A stretch of 64,000 nucleotides of DNA from Halomonas halophila (GTDB taxonomy: Bacteria > Pseudomonadota > Gammaproteobacteria > Pseudomonadales > Halomonadaceae), in the NCBI RefSeq assembly GCF_030406665.1, contig NZ_CP129121.1:3286001-3350000 (forward strand), written 5' to 3'. Position numbers and translations under genes: made by a program. Positions 47,319 through 59,407 of this stretch are shown here, one piece after another. How positions within the stretch are numbered: the stretch's first letter is position 1; each line of letters begins with the position of its first letter. Below the pieces are notes generated by a model. It worked only from the letters and a program-made list of their open reading frames with translations, had not been told where the DNA came from and ran no database searches.

Positions 47319-48245
47319 TCATGCCGAGTCCGCCTCGGCGGTGCTCAGCAGGCGGCGCGGGGCGATCTCCCCCGCCGCTCTCACCACGCCGAGCCCCAGA
47401 AAGGTCTCGTCGCGGTAGAGTCTGGTCAGGCCGTCGACCGGCAGTTCACCGGTGTCGCACCTGGCGCTCTGGCCATGCAGCAGGCGGCTGGCCGCCGCCT
47501 CGTCCAGGGCCAGCCTGGGCAGGTCGGCCACCAGCACGTCCACCGGCAGCAGCACGCCTTCGCGTGCAGCCTGATCCGGCAGCGCCTCGAGGGCCTCCGG
47601 CGTCAGCATGCCGTCGGCGCCGAAAGGGCCGGTGGCCAGCCGTCGCAGGACGCTGATATGGGCGCCGCAGCCGAGCGCCTCGCCGATGTCCTCGGCCAGG
47701 GTCCGGATGTAGGTGCCCTTGCTGACCCGCACCTCGAGTTCGAAGGCCGTGCCCTCGAACGAGAGAAGGCGCGCATCATACACCGTCACGCGACGCACTG
47801 CACGCTCCACGCTCTTGCCCTCGCGGGCCAGCTCGTAGAGCTTGCGCCCCTGGTGCTTGAGCGCCGAATACATCGGCGGCACCTGGTCGATCTCGCCGGT
47901 GAAGCGCTCGAGCACGCCGCGCAGGTCGGCCTCCTCGAGGGGCGGCACCTCGCGACGCTCGACCACCTCGCCCTCGGCGTCGCCGGAGTCGGTGATCGTC
48001 CCGAGTTCGACCCGGGTGCGATACGCCTTGTCGGCGTCGAGCAGGAAGGCCGAGAACTTGGTCGCCTCGCCGAAGCACACCGGCAACAGCCCGGTGGCCA
48101 TCGGATCGAGGGTGCCGGTGTGGCCGGCCTTCTGCGCCTGGAACAGGCGCCGGGCCCGCTGCAGCGCGTGGTTGCTGGACGCGCCCTGGGGCTTGTCCAG
48201 CAGCAGCACACCGTTCACCGGCAGTCCGCGACGGCGACGCGCCAT
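47319..48245 (-). CDS. truB: tRNA pseudouridine-55 synthase TruB
   Basis: Makes pseudouridine 55 in the T-loop of tRNAs. It has 308 residues. The catalytic Asp47 is in GHTGTLDPMATG, followed by the usual RVELGTITDSGDAEG region. Its ATG overlaps the rbfA stop by one base (TGATG). The N-terminus begins with an Arg-rich MARRRRGLP. Confidence 0.97.
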   Translation of the reverse strand: MARRRRGLPVNGVLLLDKPQGASSNHALQRARRLFQAQKAGHTGTLDPMATGLLPVCFGEATKFSAFLLDADKAYRTRVELGTITDSGDAEGEVVERREVPPLEEADLRGVLERFTGEIDQVPPMYSALKHQGRKLYELAREGKSVERAVRRVTVYDARLLSFEGTAFELEVRVSKGTYIRTLAEDIGEALGCGAHISVLRRLATGPFGADGMLTPEALEALPDQAAREGVLLPVDVLVADLPRLALDEAAASRLLHGQSARCDTGELPVDGLTRLYRDETFLGLGVVRAAGEIAPRRLLSTAEADSA

Positions 48246-48664
48246 CAGTCCCGCTCTCCCTCGCCGCGCTCGCCGCCGTCACCCTCGGTCTCGTCGTCGT
48301 GACGGTCGCGATCGCTCGCCACCGCCTCGTCGATCAGCGAGGACAGCTGCTGGCCACGCACCACGCTCTCGTCGAAGTGGAAGCGCAGCTCCGGCACGTG
48401 ACGCAGCTTGATGCGACGGGCGATCTGCCCGCGCAGGAAACCGGCGGCACGCTTGAGCACGCCGAGGTTTTCCTTGATGCGCTCGGCATCCTGCTCGCCG
48501 AGCAGCGTCACGTAGACGTCGGCATAGCCGAGGTCACGGCTGACCGTGACCCCGCTGACGGTGACCATGCCCAGGCGCGGATCCTTGATCTCGCGCTGGA
48601 TGAGTACCGCCAGCTCCTTCTGGAGCTGGTCGGCTACCCGGTCGGTACGCTTGAACTCGCGCAT
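48245..48664 (-). CDS. rbfA: 30S ribosome-binding factor A
   Basis: A KH-type factor (139 residues) for maturation of the 30S subunit, especially 16S 5'-end processing and cold adaptation. The start MREFKRTDRVADQLQKELA and LRHVPELRFHFDESV match the family. The C-terminus carries a long acidic, Asp/Glu/Gly-rich tail not found in the shorter E. coli form. It lies 16 bp after infB and is coupled to truB. Confidence 0.96.
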   Translation of the reverse strand: MREFKRTDRVADQLQKELAVLIQREIKDPRLGMVTVSGVTVSRDLGYADVYVTLLGEQDAERIKENLGVLKRAAGFLRGQIARRIKLRHVPELRFHFDESVVRGQQLSSLIDEAVASDRDRHDDETEGDGGERGEGERD

Positions 48665-48680
48665 GATCGGCTCCTCGCGG

Positions 48681-51197
48681 TCAGAGCGTCCGCTCGACCT
48701 TGACCTGATCGAAGACCTCGATCTTGTCGCCGACCTGGACGTCGTTGTAGTTCTTCACGCCGATACCGCACTCGATACCGTTGCGAACCTCGTTGACGTC
48801 GTCCTTGTAGCGGCGCAGGGACTCGAGCTCGCCCTCGTAGATCACCACGTTCTCGCGCAGCACGCGGATCTTCTTGTGGCGATAGACGGTGCCCTCGACC
48901 ACCATGCAGCCGGCGACGGCGCCGATCTTCGGTGCCTTGAAGACGTCGCGAACCTCGGCCACGCCGACGATCTCTTCCTTCCACTCCGGCGCGAGCATGC
49001 CGCTCATCGCCTGCTTGACCTCGTCGATCAGCTGGTAGATGACGCTGTAGTAGCGCAGGTCGAGACCCTCGCGCTCGATGATCTCGCGAGCGGCGGCGTC
49101 GGCACGCACGTTGAAGCCGACCACGATGGCGTCACTGGCGAGCGCCAGGTTGGCGTCGGTACCGGTGATACCGCCCACGCCGGAGGACACCACGGCGACC
49201 TGCACTTCGTCGGTCGACAGCTCTTCGAGCGCGCCCTTGATGGCCTCCAGGGAGCCCTGGACGTCGGCCTTGAGGACGATGTTGACCTTGGCGACCTCTT
49301 CCTGGCCCATCTGGGAGAACATGTTCTCCAGCTTGGCCTTCTGCTGGCGAGCCAGGCGCACCTCGCGGTACTTGCCCTGACGGAAGTTGGCGACCTCGCG
49401 GGCCTTCTTCTCGTCGTCGAGGACCATGAAGTCGTCACCCGCTTCCGGGGTGCCGTCCAGGCCCTGGATCTCGACCGGCATGGCCGGACCGGCGTCGTCG
49501 ACCTGCTGGCCGAGCTCGTTGATCAGCGCACGCACGCGACCGTAGTGCAGGCCGGCGAGCACGATGTCGCCCTTCTTCAGGGTGCCGTTCTGGACCAGCA
49601 CGGTGGCCACCGGGCCACGGCCCTTGTCCAGGCGAGACTCGACCACCACGCCCTTGCCGGGCGCCTCGGGGACGGCCTTGAGCTCGAGCACTTCGGAGAC
49701 CAGCTGGATCGACTCGAGCAGGCCCTCGATGCCATCGCCGGACTTGGCGGAGACGTGCACGAACTGGGTGTCGCCACCCCACTCTTCCGAGATCACGCCG
49801 TGCTGGGACAGCTCGTTCTTGACCCGGTCCGGATCGGCGCCCTGCTTGTCGATCTTGTTGACCGCGACGACCATCGGCACGCCGGCGGCCTTCGAGTGCT
49901 CGATGGCCTCGATGGTCTGGGGCATGACGCCGTCATCGGCAGCCACGACCAGCACCACCACGTCGGTGGCCTTGGCACCGCGAGCACGCATGGCGGTGAA
50001 CGCCGCGTGGCCCGGGGTATCGAGGAAGGTCACGCCGCCGTGATCGTCCTCGACGTGGTAGGCGCCGATGTGCTGGGTGATGCCGCCGGCCTCGCCGGTG
50101 GCGACCTTGGCGCGACGGATGTAGTCGAGCAGCGAGGTCTTGCCGTGGTCGACGTGACCCATGACGGTCACGACCGGCGAACGGGTGATCTCATCGCCTT
50201 CATAGGAGATGTTCTCGAGGACCTCGGTCTCCAGCGCATCGTCCTTGACCAGCTTGGGCTTGTGACCCATTTCCTCGACCACGATGGCCGCGGTGTCCTG
50301 ATCGATGGTCTGGTTGATGGTCACCGCCGCGCCCATGGTGAACATGGTCTTGATGACCTCGTTCGCCTTGATGGACATCTTGTCGGCCAGGTCGGCGACG
50401 CTGATCGACTCGGGGATGGAGACCTCGCGGACGATCGGCTGCGTCGGCTTCTGGAAGCCGTGCTTGCCGCCGCCCTGGCTGCCACCGCGACGGCCGCCGC
50501 GACGCTCGGCGCGCTTGGCCTTCTTGCCGCCGCGACGACGCTCTTCGCGATCGCCACGGTCGTCCTCGCGCTCGTGACGGCCCTTCTTGCCGGCCTTCTT
50601 GCCGGCCGGTGCGGCGCGGCGGTCGGTGCGGCCTTCCTTCGGCGGGGCCGGCGGCTGCTCGGACGGCGCCGGGGTTTCCAGCTCCGGCACCGGGATCTCC
50701 GGCTCGGCCTTGGCGGCCGCCTCGGCGTCGGCCTTGGCCTTCTCGGCCTGGGCCTTTTCCTCGGCCGCGCGGGCCGCCTGCTCGGCGGCGCGCTGCTCTT
50801 CCTCGGCCTGACGCTTGGCTTCGGCCTCGGCCATGTCACCGACCAGCTGACGCGGACCGTGATCCTGCGACTTCGGCTCCTCGGCGGGCTTCTCTTCCTC
50901 GCGCTTGACGTAGGTGCGCTTCTTGCGGACCTGCACCTCGATGCTCTTGCCCCGGTCGCCGCTCTTGATGCGGCTGCGCGTCTTGCGGGTCAGGGTGATA
51001 CGGTTCTTGGGCGCGGCCTTCTCGGCGCTCCCGCCGTGACTCTTGGTGAGGTAGTCCAGCAGCTGACGTTTGTCCTCTTCGGACACGGCGTCGCCCTCGG
51101 ACTTGTGCTCGAGCCCGGCTTCTTTCATCTGTTCCAGCAGACGGGGCACTTCACGCCCCACCTTCGCTGCAAAATCCTTAACGGTCATTTCTGACAT
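48681..51197 (-). CDS. infB: Translation initiation factor IF-2
   Basis: GTPase that brings initiator tRNA to the 30S subunit. It has 838 residues. An IF2_N domain at the start is followed by a long charged Ala/Glu/Lys/Arg-rich linker (about 60-260). The G domain has GHVDHGKT at 347-354, DTPGHAAF and NKID, and two further domains end in the fMet-tRNA-binding C2 domain. Internal starts giving shorter IF2 forms are known in E. coli and were not resolved here. It lies 27 bp after nusA. Confidence 0.98.
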   Translation of the reverse strand: MSEMTVKDFAAKVGREVPRLLEQMKEAGLEHKSEGDAVSEEDKRQLLDYLTKSHGGSAEKAAPKNRITLTRKTRSRIKSGDRGKSIEVQVRKKRTYVKREEEKPAEEPKSQDHGPRQLVGDMAEAEAKRQAEEEQRAAEQAARAAEEKAQAEKAKADAEAAAKAEPEIPVPELETPAPSEQPPAPPKEGRTDRRAAPAGKKAGKKGRHEREDDRGDREERRRGGKKAKRAERRGGRRGGSQGGGKHGFQKPTQPIVREVSIPESISVADLADKMSIKANEVIKTMFTMGAAVTINQTIDQDTAAIVVEEMGHKPKLVKDDALETEVLENISYEGDEITRSPVVTVMGHVDHGKTSLLDYIRRAKVATGEAGGITQHIGAYHVEDDHGGVTFLDTPGHAAFTAMRARGAKATDVVVLVVAADDGVMPQTIEAIEHSKAAGVPMVVAVNKIDKQGADPDRVKNELSQHGVISEEWGGDTQFVHVSAKSGDGIEGLLESIQLVSEVLELKAVPEAPGKGVVVESRLDKGRGPVATVLVQNGTLKKGDIVLAGLHYGRVRALINELGQQVDDAGPAMPVEIQGLDGTPEAGDDFMVLDDEKKAREVANFRQGKYREVRLARQQKAKLENMFSQMGQEEVAKVNIVLKADVQGSLEAIKGALEELSTDEVQVAVVSSGVGGITGTDANLALASDAIVVGFNVRADAAAREIIEREGLDLRYYSVIYQLIDEVKQAMSGMLAPEWKEEIVGVAEVRDVFKAPKIGAVAGCMVVEGTVYRHKKIRVLRENVVIYEGELESLRRYKDDVNEVRNGIECGIGVKNYNDVQVGDKIEVFDQVKVERTL

Positions 51198-51224
51198 TAC
51201 GACCCTCCTCAGCCCGTGACCCGT

Positions 51225-52718
51225 TTACTGTTCGCTCTCGAACCAAGGCGCACGGGCAGTCATGATCAGTGCCGCGGCGCGCTCCTCGTCCAGTTCCTCG
51301 ATATCCGTCAAATCGTCGACGGACTGTTCGGCGAGGTCCTCCATGGTCTTGATGCCCCGGCTGGCCAGGATATAGGCCAGGTGACGCTCCATGCCGTCCA
51401 TTTCAAGCAGGTCGTCGGCCGGTTCGGCACCGTCGAGCTCCTCTTCGGAAGCGATGGCCAGGTTCAGCAGCTCGTCCTTGGCACGAGCGCGCAGCTCCTC
51501 GACGAGATCCTCGTCGAACTCTTCGATCTCCAGCATTTCCTCCGCCGGGACATAGGCGACCTCCTCCAGGGAGGTGAAGCCTTCCTCGACGAGCAGGCGT
51601 GCCACGTCGTCGTCGATGTCCAGGTGATGGATGAAATGCTCGACCAGGCTATCGACCTCCTGGTCGCGCTTGGCCTCGGCGTCGGCTTCGGTCATGACGT
51701 TGAGACGCCACCCGGTGAGCTCGGAGGCCAGGCGCACGTTCTGGCCGCTACGGCCGATGGCCTGGGCCAGGTTGTCCTCGGCGACCGCCACGTCCATGGC
51801 GTGGGAATCCTCGTCGACGAGAATCGAGGCGACATCCGCCGGCGCCATGGCGTTGATCACCAGCTGGGCCGGGTTGTCGTCCCACAGCACGATGTCCACG
51901 CGCTCGTTCTGGAGCTCGGTGGACACCGCCTGGACCCGGGAACCGCGCATGCCCACGCAGGCGCCGACCGGGTCGATGCGGCGGTCGTTGGTCTTGACCG
52001 CGATCTTGGCCCGCGAGCCCGGATCGCGGGCCGCGCCCTTGATCTCGATGAGCTGCTCGGCGATTTCCGGCACCTCGATGCTGAACAGTTCGATGATCAG
52101 CTCGGGGCAGGTCCGCGACAGGATCAGCTGGGCGCCGCGGGCCTCCGGATCGACCTTGGTCAGCAGCGCGCGGACGCGCTCGTTCATGCGGTAGCGCTCG
52201 CCCGGGATCATCTCGCTGCGCGGCAGGAAGGCCTCGGCGTTCTCGCCGAGGTCGATGATCAGGCCATCGCGTGTCGTCTTCTTGACGATGCCGGCGACCA
52301 GCTCGCCCTCGCGGTCGGCATAGAGGCGCACCACCTCGGCCCGCTCGGCCTCGCGCACCTTCTGCACGATGACCTGCTTGGCGGTCTGGGCCGCGATGCG
52401 ACCGAAGGCGGCGTTCTCGATCTGTTCCTCGACCACGTCACCGAGGCCCAGCGGCGGATCGCGACGCTCGGCATAGCTCAGCTTGATCTGGGCGTCCGGG
52501 CCGTCGAAGTCGTCGTCCTCGACGACCTCCCAGCGGCGGAACGTCTCGTAGTCGCCGGTGATGCGGTCGATATGAACCCGCACGCTGGCTTCTTCGTCCT
52601 CGAAGCGCTTGCGTGACGCGCTGGCCAGCGCCGCCTCGACGGCCTCGAAGATTACCTCGCGGGGGACACCCTTTTCGTTGGAGATCGCGTCGACGACCGC
52701 CAGAATCTCTTTACTCAT
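51225..52718 (-). CDS. nusA: Transcription termination/antitermination protein NusA
   Basis: Binds RNA polymerase, modulating pausing, termination and rRNA antitermination. The 497-residue protein has an N-terminal polymerase-binding domain, an S1 domain, two KH domains (GMRGSRVQAVSTEL and IGRSGQNVRLASELTG) and two acidic C-terminal repeats of the AR1/AR2 type found in gammaproteobacteria. Same length class as E. coli (495). Between rimP and infB in the conserved operon. Confidence 0.98.
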   Translation of the reverse strand: MSKEILAVVDAISNEKGVPREVIFEAVEAALASASRKRFEDEEASVRVHIDRITGDYETFRRWEVVEDDDFDGPDAQIKLSYAERRDPPLGLGDVVEEQIENAAFGRIAAQTAKQVIVQKVREAERAEVVRLYADREGELVAGIVKKTTRDGLIIDLGENAEAFLPRSEMIPGERYRMNERVRALLTKVDPEARGAQLILSRTCPELIIELFSIEVPEIAEQLIEIKGAARDPGSRAKIAVKTNDRRIDPVGACVGMRGSRVQAVSTELQNERVDIVLWDDNPAQLVINAMAPADVASILVDEDSHAMDVAVAEDNLAQAIGRSGQNVRLASELTGWRLNVMTEADAEAKRDQEVDSLVEHFIHHLDIDDDVARLLVEEGFTSLEEVAYVPAEEMLEIEEFDEDLVEELRARAKDELLNLAIASEEELDGAEPADDLLEMDGMERHLAYILASRGIKTMEDLAEQSVDDLTDIEELDEERAAALIMTARAPWFESEQ

Positions 52719-52758
52719 GCCTTAGCCTCGCCAGTAAACCCGTCCTTGTGCATCGACC

Positions 52759-53220
52759 TCAGTCTTCGAACTGCGGCACGACCCGCGCCTGATCGATGCT
52801 CTCGATGGGAAAGCAGTATTCCTCGTCGTCGAGCCGCACCAGCACCTCATCGTTCTCGACGCCGGCCAGCAGGCCCTGAAACTTGCGCCGCCCATCGAAC
52901 GGCACCCGCAGCTTCACCGCCACCTTGTGGCCGGCATAGCGCGCGAACTGCTCGAGGGTGAACAGGGGGCGATCCATCCCCGGAGAGGACACCTCGAGCC
53001 GATATTCACCGCTGACGGGATCCTCGACGTCGAACACCGCACTGACCTGGCGGCTGACGTCGGCGCAATCATCCACGCTCACGCCATCGGCGTGATCGAT
53101 GTAGATCACCAGACGAGAGTGTTTGCCCTGGGACAGATAGTCGATGCCCCACAGCTCGAACCCCATGGCCGAGACCACCGGTTCGATCAGCGCGTGCAGC
53201 GCAGCATCCTTGGTTGCCAC
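52759..53220 (-). CDS. rimP: Ribosome maturation factor RimP
   Basis: Assists 30S subunit assembly. It has 153 residues with an N-terminal alpha/beta domain (GFELWGIDYLSQGKHSRLVIYID) and a C-terminal SH3-like domain. The VEDPVSGEYRLEVSSPGMDRPLF region is the family signature (here EYRLEVSSPGMDRPLF). It starts with GTG at 53220, with GGAG upstream. First protein gene of the rimP-nusA-infB operon, downstream of the initiator tRNA as in E. coli. Confidence 0.95.
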   Translation of the reverse strand: MATKDAALHALIEPVVSAMGFELWGIDYLSQGKHSRLVIYIDHADGVSVDDCADVSRQVSAVFDVEDPVSGEYRLEVSSPGMDRPLFTLEQFARYAGHKVAVKLRVPFDGRRKFQGLLAGVENDEVLVRLDDEEYCFPIESIDQARVVPQFED

Positions 53221-53344
53221 GGAAGAAAGCTCCTACAGCCGTTGCATCAGGCACCTGGCCGGGAGTGAACAGGAGAGTCAGGTGGCTGATTGGCGTTGCC
53301 CGGATCAGCGCCGCCGATGCTTGCCGGCGAGCTGGCCGCTAACA

Positions 53345-53372
53345 AAAAGCCCCTTCACAGGAAGGGGCTTTT
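53345..53372 (-). terminator. Terminator after the initiator tRNA
   Basis: AAAAGCCCCTTC-ACAG-GAAGGGGCTTTT hairpin with a T-rich flank on the minus strand. It sits between tRNA-fMet and rimP, so part of the transcription probably stops here. Confidence 0.85.
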
Positions 53373-53442
53373 CAAGAAACCTGTATACCACTTCTCGACG
53401 CCTGGCATGCCCCTCAAGGGTCCTGCATGCCCGACAGGAAGA

Positions 53443-53519
<77 letters not shown>

Positions 53520-53535
53520 TCAATCTAGGTCGGTG

Positions 53536-53564
53536 ATTCTATGCTGACTCGGCGCTTCCGTCAA
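53536..53564 (-). promoter_or_regulatory. Promoter of the initiator tRNA
   Basis: TTGACG (53564-53559), a 17-bp spacer and TAGAAT (53541-53536) on the minus strand, about 17 bp upstream of the tRNA 5' end. Confidence 0.8.
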
Positions 53565-53642
53565 GCCGCATCACACCGTTTCGCCAATCCTGCGATGAAG
53601 ATCCGATGCTCGGCGATGAGATCGCCAGACCGGCTTCAGGAA

Positions 53643-53729
53643 TGGTGCCGAAGGCGGGACTTGAACCCGCACGGCCGTAAGGCCACTACCCCCTCAAGAT
53701 AGCGTGTCTACCAATTCCACCACTTCGGC
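53643..53729 (-). tRNA. tRNA-Leu (GAG)
   Basis: An 87-nt type II tRNA starting GCCGAAGTGGTGGAATTGG, with a long variable arm. The anticodon loop CTTGAGG gives GAG. CCA is encoded. It lies 24 bp downstream of secG, the same order as E. coli secG-leuU. Confidence 0.97.
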
Positions 53730-53753
53730 ATCAGGGGAGGCCAGATTCGCGGC

Positions 53754-54122
53754 TCAGTTGCTGCCGCTATCCTCTAGCACTGGCGCAGTATTATCCATAC
53801 CCGATGACCCTTCGTCAAGGGACGGCACGGCATTTTGCTGCTGTTCGACCAGCTCGGCATCGGGAATGCCCGTCTCTTCCGGCGCCTGACCGGCCTGGGA
53901 GGCGAAATACGCCAGGGCCAGGGAGGTGACGAAGAAGGCCGCGGCCAGCAGCCCGGTGGCGCGCGACAGGAAATTGCCGCTGCCGCTGGAGCCGAACACG
54001 GTCTGGGAGGCACCGCCACCGAAGGAGGCACCGGCGTCGGCGCCCTTGCCCTGCTGCAGCAGGATCAGGACGACCAGGGCGATGGCGATCGCCACATGGA
54101 TCATGAGAATGGCAACTTGCAT
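53754..54122 (-). CDS. secG: Protein translocase subunit SecG
   Basis: Auxiliary subunit of the SecYEG translocon. It has 122 residues and two membrane segments, at about 5-23 and 55-75. The loop between them holds the conserved GKGADAGASFGGGASQTVFGS region (here GADAGASFGGGASQTVFG). The acidic, Gln/Asp-rich C-terminus is longer than in E. coli (110). The ATG at 54122 lies 5 bp after the tpiA stop; the longer frame upstream overlaps tpiA. Confidence 0.95.
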   Translation of the reverse strand: MQVAILMIHVAIAIALVVLILLQQGKGADAGASFGGGASQTVFGSSGSGNFLSRATGLLAAAFFVTSLALAYFASQAGQAPEETGIPDAELVEQQQNAVPSLDEGSSGMDNTAPVLEDSGSN

Positions 54123-54127
54123 GGTTA

Positions 54128-54877
<750 letters not shown>

Positions 54878-54940
54878 GCAGCTTCCCTCTTTCAAGGTGG
54901 AGCGAAATGGTATAGGAGCGGCCCTGTCAAGACAACCGAC

Positions 54941-56290
54941 CTAGGTCAGCAGCCCCTCGACGTCGGCCGCCAGGCGACGAGCCAGGCCGTCGACGTCCAG
55001 GTGCGGCCGCCCTTCGACCATCACCCGGATCAGCGGCTCGGTACCGGAGGGGCGCAGCAGCACCCGCCCCTGGTCGCCGAGCTCGGCCTCGACGGCGGCC
55101 ACCGCGGACTTGAGCGAGGCCTCATCCATCAGCGCCCGGGCGTCGGTGCCTGGCGTCAGGCGCACGTTGACCAGCGCCTGGGGCGCCTTCTCCAGCCCGT
55201 CGAGCAGCCGCCCCAGCGGCTTGCCCTCGCGCACCATGATGGCCAGCACCTGCAGGGCGGAGACGATGCCGTCGCCGGTGGTCTGGACGTGACCGCAGAC
55301 GATATGCCCCGACGATTCGCCGCCGAGCTGCCAGCCGTTGGCGTCCAGGCGCTCCATGACGTAGCGGTCGCCGACCTTGGCCCGCTCGAAGGGCACGCCC
55401 ATCGTCTCCAGCGCGGCGGCCAGGCCGAAGTTGCTCATCAGGGTGCCGACCACGCCGCCGCCGAGCTCGCCGCGGGAGTGGCGATCGCGGGCGATCATGT
55501 AGAGGATGTCGTCGCCGTCGATCTCGCGCCCCTCGGCGTCGACCATCAGCACCCGGTCGCCGTCGCCGTCGAAGGCCACGCCCAGGTCGGCGCCGCTGCG
55601 GATCACCGCGGCGCGCAGCGCGGCGGGATGGGTGGAGCCGACCTCGTGGTTGATGTTGAGACCGTCCGGCTCGGCGCCGATCACCTCGACCCTGGCGTCC
55701 AGCTCGCGGAACACGCTGGGCGCGATGTGATAGGTGGCGCCGTGAGCGCAGTCGATCACCACCTTCAGGCCGTGCAGGTCGACGCGATCGGGAATGGTCG
55801 ACTTGCAGAACTCGATGTAGCGGCCGGCGGCGTCGTCGGCACGCCGCACCTTGCCCAGGGCATCGGGTGCCACCGTGGTCAGCGGCTCCTCGAGCATGGC
55901 CTCGATGCGTTCCTCGACGGCATCACCGAGCTTGGTGCCGGCGGCGGAGAAGAACTTGATGCCGTTGTCGGCGAAGGGGTTGTGCGAGGCCGAGATGACG
56001 ATCCCGGCGCTGGCGCGGAAGGCCCGCGTCAGGTAGGCGATGCCCGGGGTCGGCATCGGGCCGAGCAGGATCACGTCGACCCCGGCGGCCGACAGGCCGG
56101 CCTCCAGGGCCGACTCGAACATGTAGCCGGAGATACGGGTGTCCTTGCCGATCACCACCCGCGGCCGCCCGCCCTTCTCCGCCAGCACCCGGCCAGTGGC
56201 CCAGCCCAGCTTGAGCATGAAGTCGGCGGTGATGGGCGGCTCGCCCACCGTGCCGCGAATGCCGTCGGTCCCGAAATAGCGCCTAGTCAT
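54941..56290 (-). CDS. glmM: Phosphoglucosamine mutase
   Basis: Converts glucosamine-6-phosphate to glucosamine-1-phosphate for cell-wall and lipopolysaccharide precursors. It has 449 residues. The start is RRYFGTDGIRGTVG; the phosphoserine Ser102 is in ISASHNPFADNGIKFF; the metal loop DGDGDR and the sugar loop GGESSGH follow. The ATG at 56290 overlaps the folP stop by 8 nt, so translation is coupled. The ftsH-folP-glmM order is widespread in gammaproteobacteria. Confidence 0.98.
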   Translation of the reverse strand: MTRRYFGTDGIRGTVGEPPITADFMLKLGWATGRVLAEKGGRPRVVIGKDTRISGYMFESALEAGLSAAGVDVILLGPMPTPGIAYLTRAFRASAGIVISASHNPFADNGIKFFSAAGTKLGDAVEERIEAMLEEPLTTVAPDALGKVRRADDAAGRYIEFCKSTIPDRVDLHGLKVVIDCAHGATYHIAPSVFRELDARVEVIGAEPDGLNINHEVGSTHPAALRAAVIRSGADLGVAFDGDGDRVLMVDAEGREIDGDDILYMIARDRHSRGELGGGVVGTLMSNFGLAAALETMGVPFERAKVGDRYVMERLDANGWQLGGESSGHIVCGHVQTTGDGIVSALQVLAIMVREGKPLGRLLDGLEKAPQALVNVRLTPGTDARALMDEASLKSAVAAVEAELGDQGRVLLRPSGTEPLIRVMVEGRPHLDVDGLARRLAADVEGLLT

Positions 56291-57146
56291 GGTCGCAACC
56301 CTCCTTGAGTACGGCCCAGGCCATGTTGATCGCATCCACGTGGGGCGCCACGTCATGGACGCGAAGAATCCGTGCGCCGCGCTCGACGGCCAGGGCCGAC
56401 AGCGCCAGTCCGCCGTGGAGCCGCTCCTCCACCGGACGATCCAGCACCTTGCCGATCATGCTCTTGCGCGACATGCCCACCAGCAGCGGCAGGCCGAGCG
56501 CCTCCAGACGCTCCATGCGATGGAGCAGGCGCAGGTTGTGCTCGACGCTCTTGGCGAAGCCGAAGCCGGGATCGAGAATCAGCCGCTCGCGACGCAGGCC
56601 GGCGGCCTCGCACTCCGCCACCCGGCGCTCGAGGAAGTCGGCCACCGCCTCCTCCACCGGCACCTCATAGCAGGGCGCGTCCTGCATGTCGCCGGGCTCG
56701 CCGAGCATGTGCATCACGCACACCGGCAGGCCGCTGGCGGCGGCGGCGCGCAGGGCGCCCTCGCGACGCAGGTTGCGCACGTCGTTGAGCAGTCCGGCGC
56801 CGGCCTCGGCCGAGGCGGTCATCACCTCGGGGGCGCTGGTGTCAGCCGAGACCAGGGCATCGAACTCGCGCACCAGCGCCTCGACCACCGGCACCACACG
56901 ATCGAGCTCCTGCTGCACCGGCACCGCCGCGGCGCCGGGACGCGTGGACTCGCCGCCCACGTCGATGATCGCCGCCCCCTCGGCCAGCATCCGCTCGGCG
57001 CGCCGCAGGGCGTCGTCGAGGGCGTTGTGCCGACCGCCGTCGGAGAAGGAGTCGGGAGTGACGTTGAGGATCCCCATCACGCGGGGAAAGGAGAGGTCGA
57101 GCCGCTGCCGGCCACACTGCAGGGAAGTGGGAACGCTGTTGTGCAT
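56283..57146 (-). CDS. folP: Dihydropteroate synthase
   Basis: Condenses the pterin pyrophosphate made by FolK with p-aminobenzoate; the target of sulfonamides. It has 287 residues. The signatures are GILNVTPDSFSDGG at about 25-38, GGESTRPGA, NDVRNLRREGAL and a C-terminal LRVHDV. It lies between ftsH and glmM and overlaps glmM by 8 nt. Confidence 0.97.
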   Translation of the reverse strand: MHNSVPTSLQCGRQRLDLSFPRVMGILNVTPDSFSDGGRHNALDDALRRAERMLAEGAAIIDVGGESTRPGAAAVPVQQELDRVVPVVEALVREFDALVSADTSAPEVMTASAEAGAGLLNDVRNLRREGALRAAAASGLPVCVMHMLGEPGDMQDAPCYEVPVEEAVADFLERRVAECEAAGLRRERLILDPGFGFAKSVEHNLRLLHRMERLEALGLPLLVGMSRKSMIGKVLDRPVEERLHGGLALSALAVERGARILRVHDVAPHVDAINMAWAVLKEGCDHD

Positions 57147-57242
57147 CGTTGTCCTGAAGCTGTTCGGGTGGCGGGGAGCGGTCGCCCCGCCACGGCAAGG
57201 GCGCCCCGCAGGGCGCCCGTTGATCGTCTCGCTCGCGAGGGG

Positions 57243-59210
<1,968 letters not shown>

Positions 59211-59407
59211 GGGACTACCCTCAATTGCAAGAATCTGTCGGCCGTAACCACCTGGCCCTTCGACACTACCCTACCACGCCCGTTCGCTGGCAGGGCCCAA
59301 GGTGCGGCTCCTGTCTCCACTGTGACACAGACACGCGATGATGTCCGGCCATGGCATCCTTAGCCTGACGCTATCGATGCGCCTTCATCGGCGGCCCGCC
59401 ACGGCGC

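Noticed and set aside
48546..51194. An 882-residue open frame on the plus strand
   Set aside because: Antisense to infB; an artefact of codon bias.
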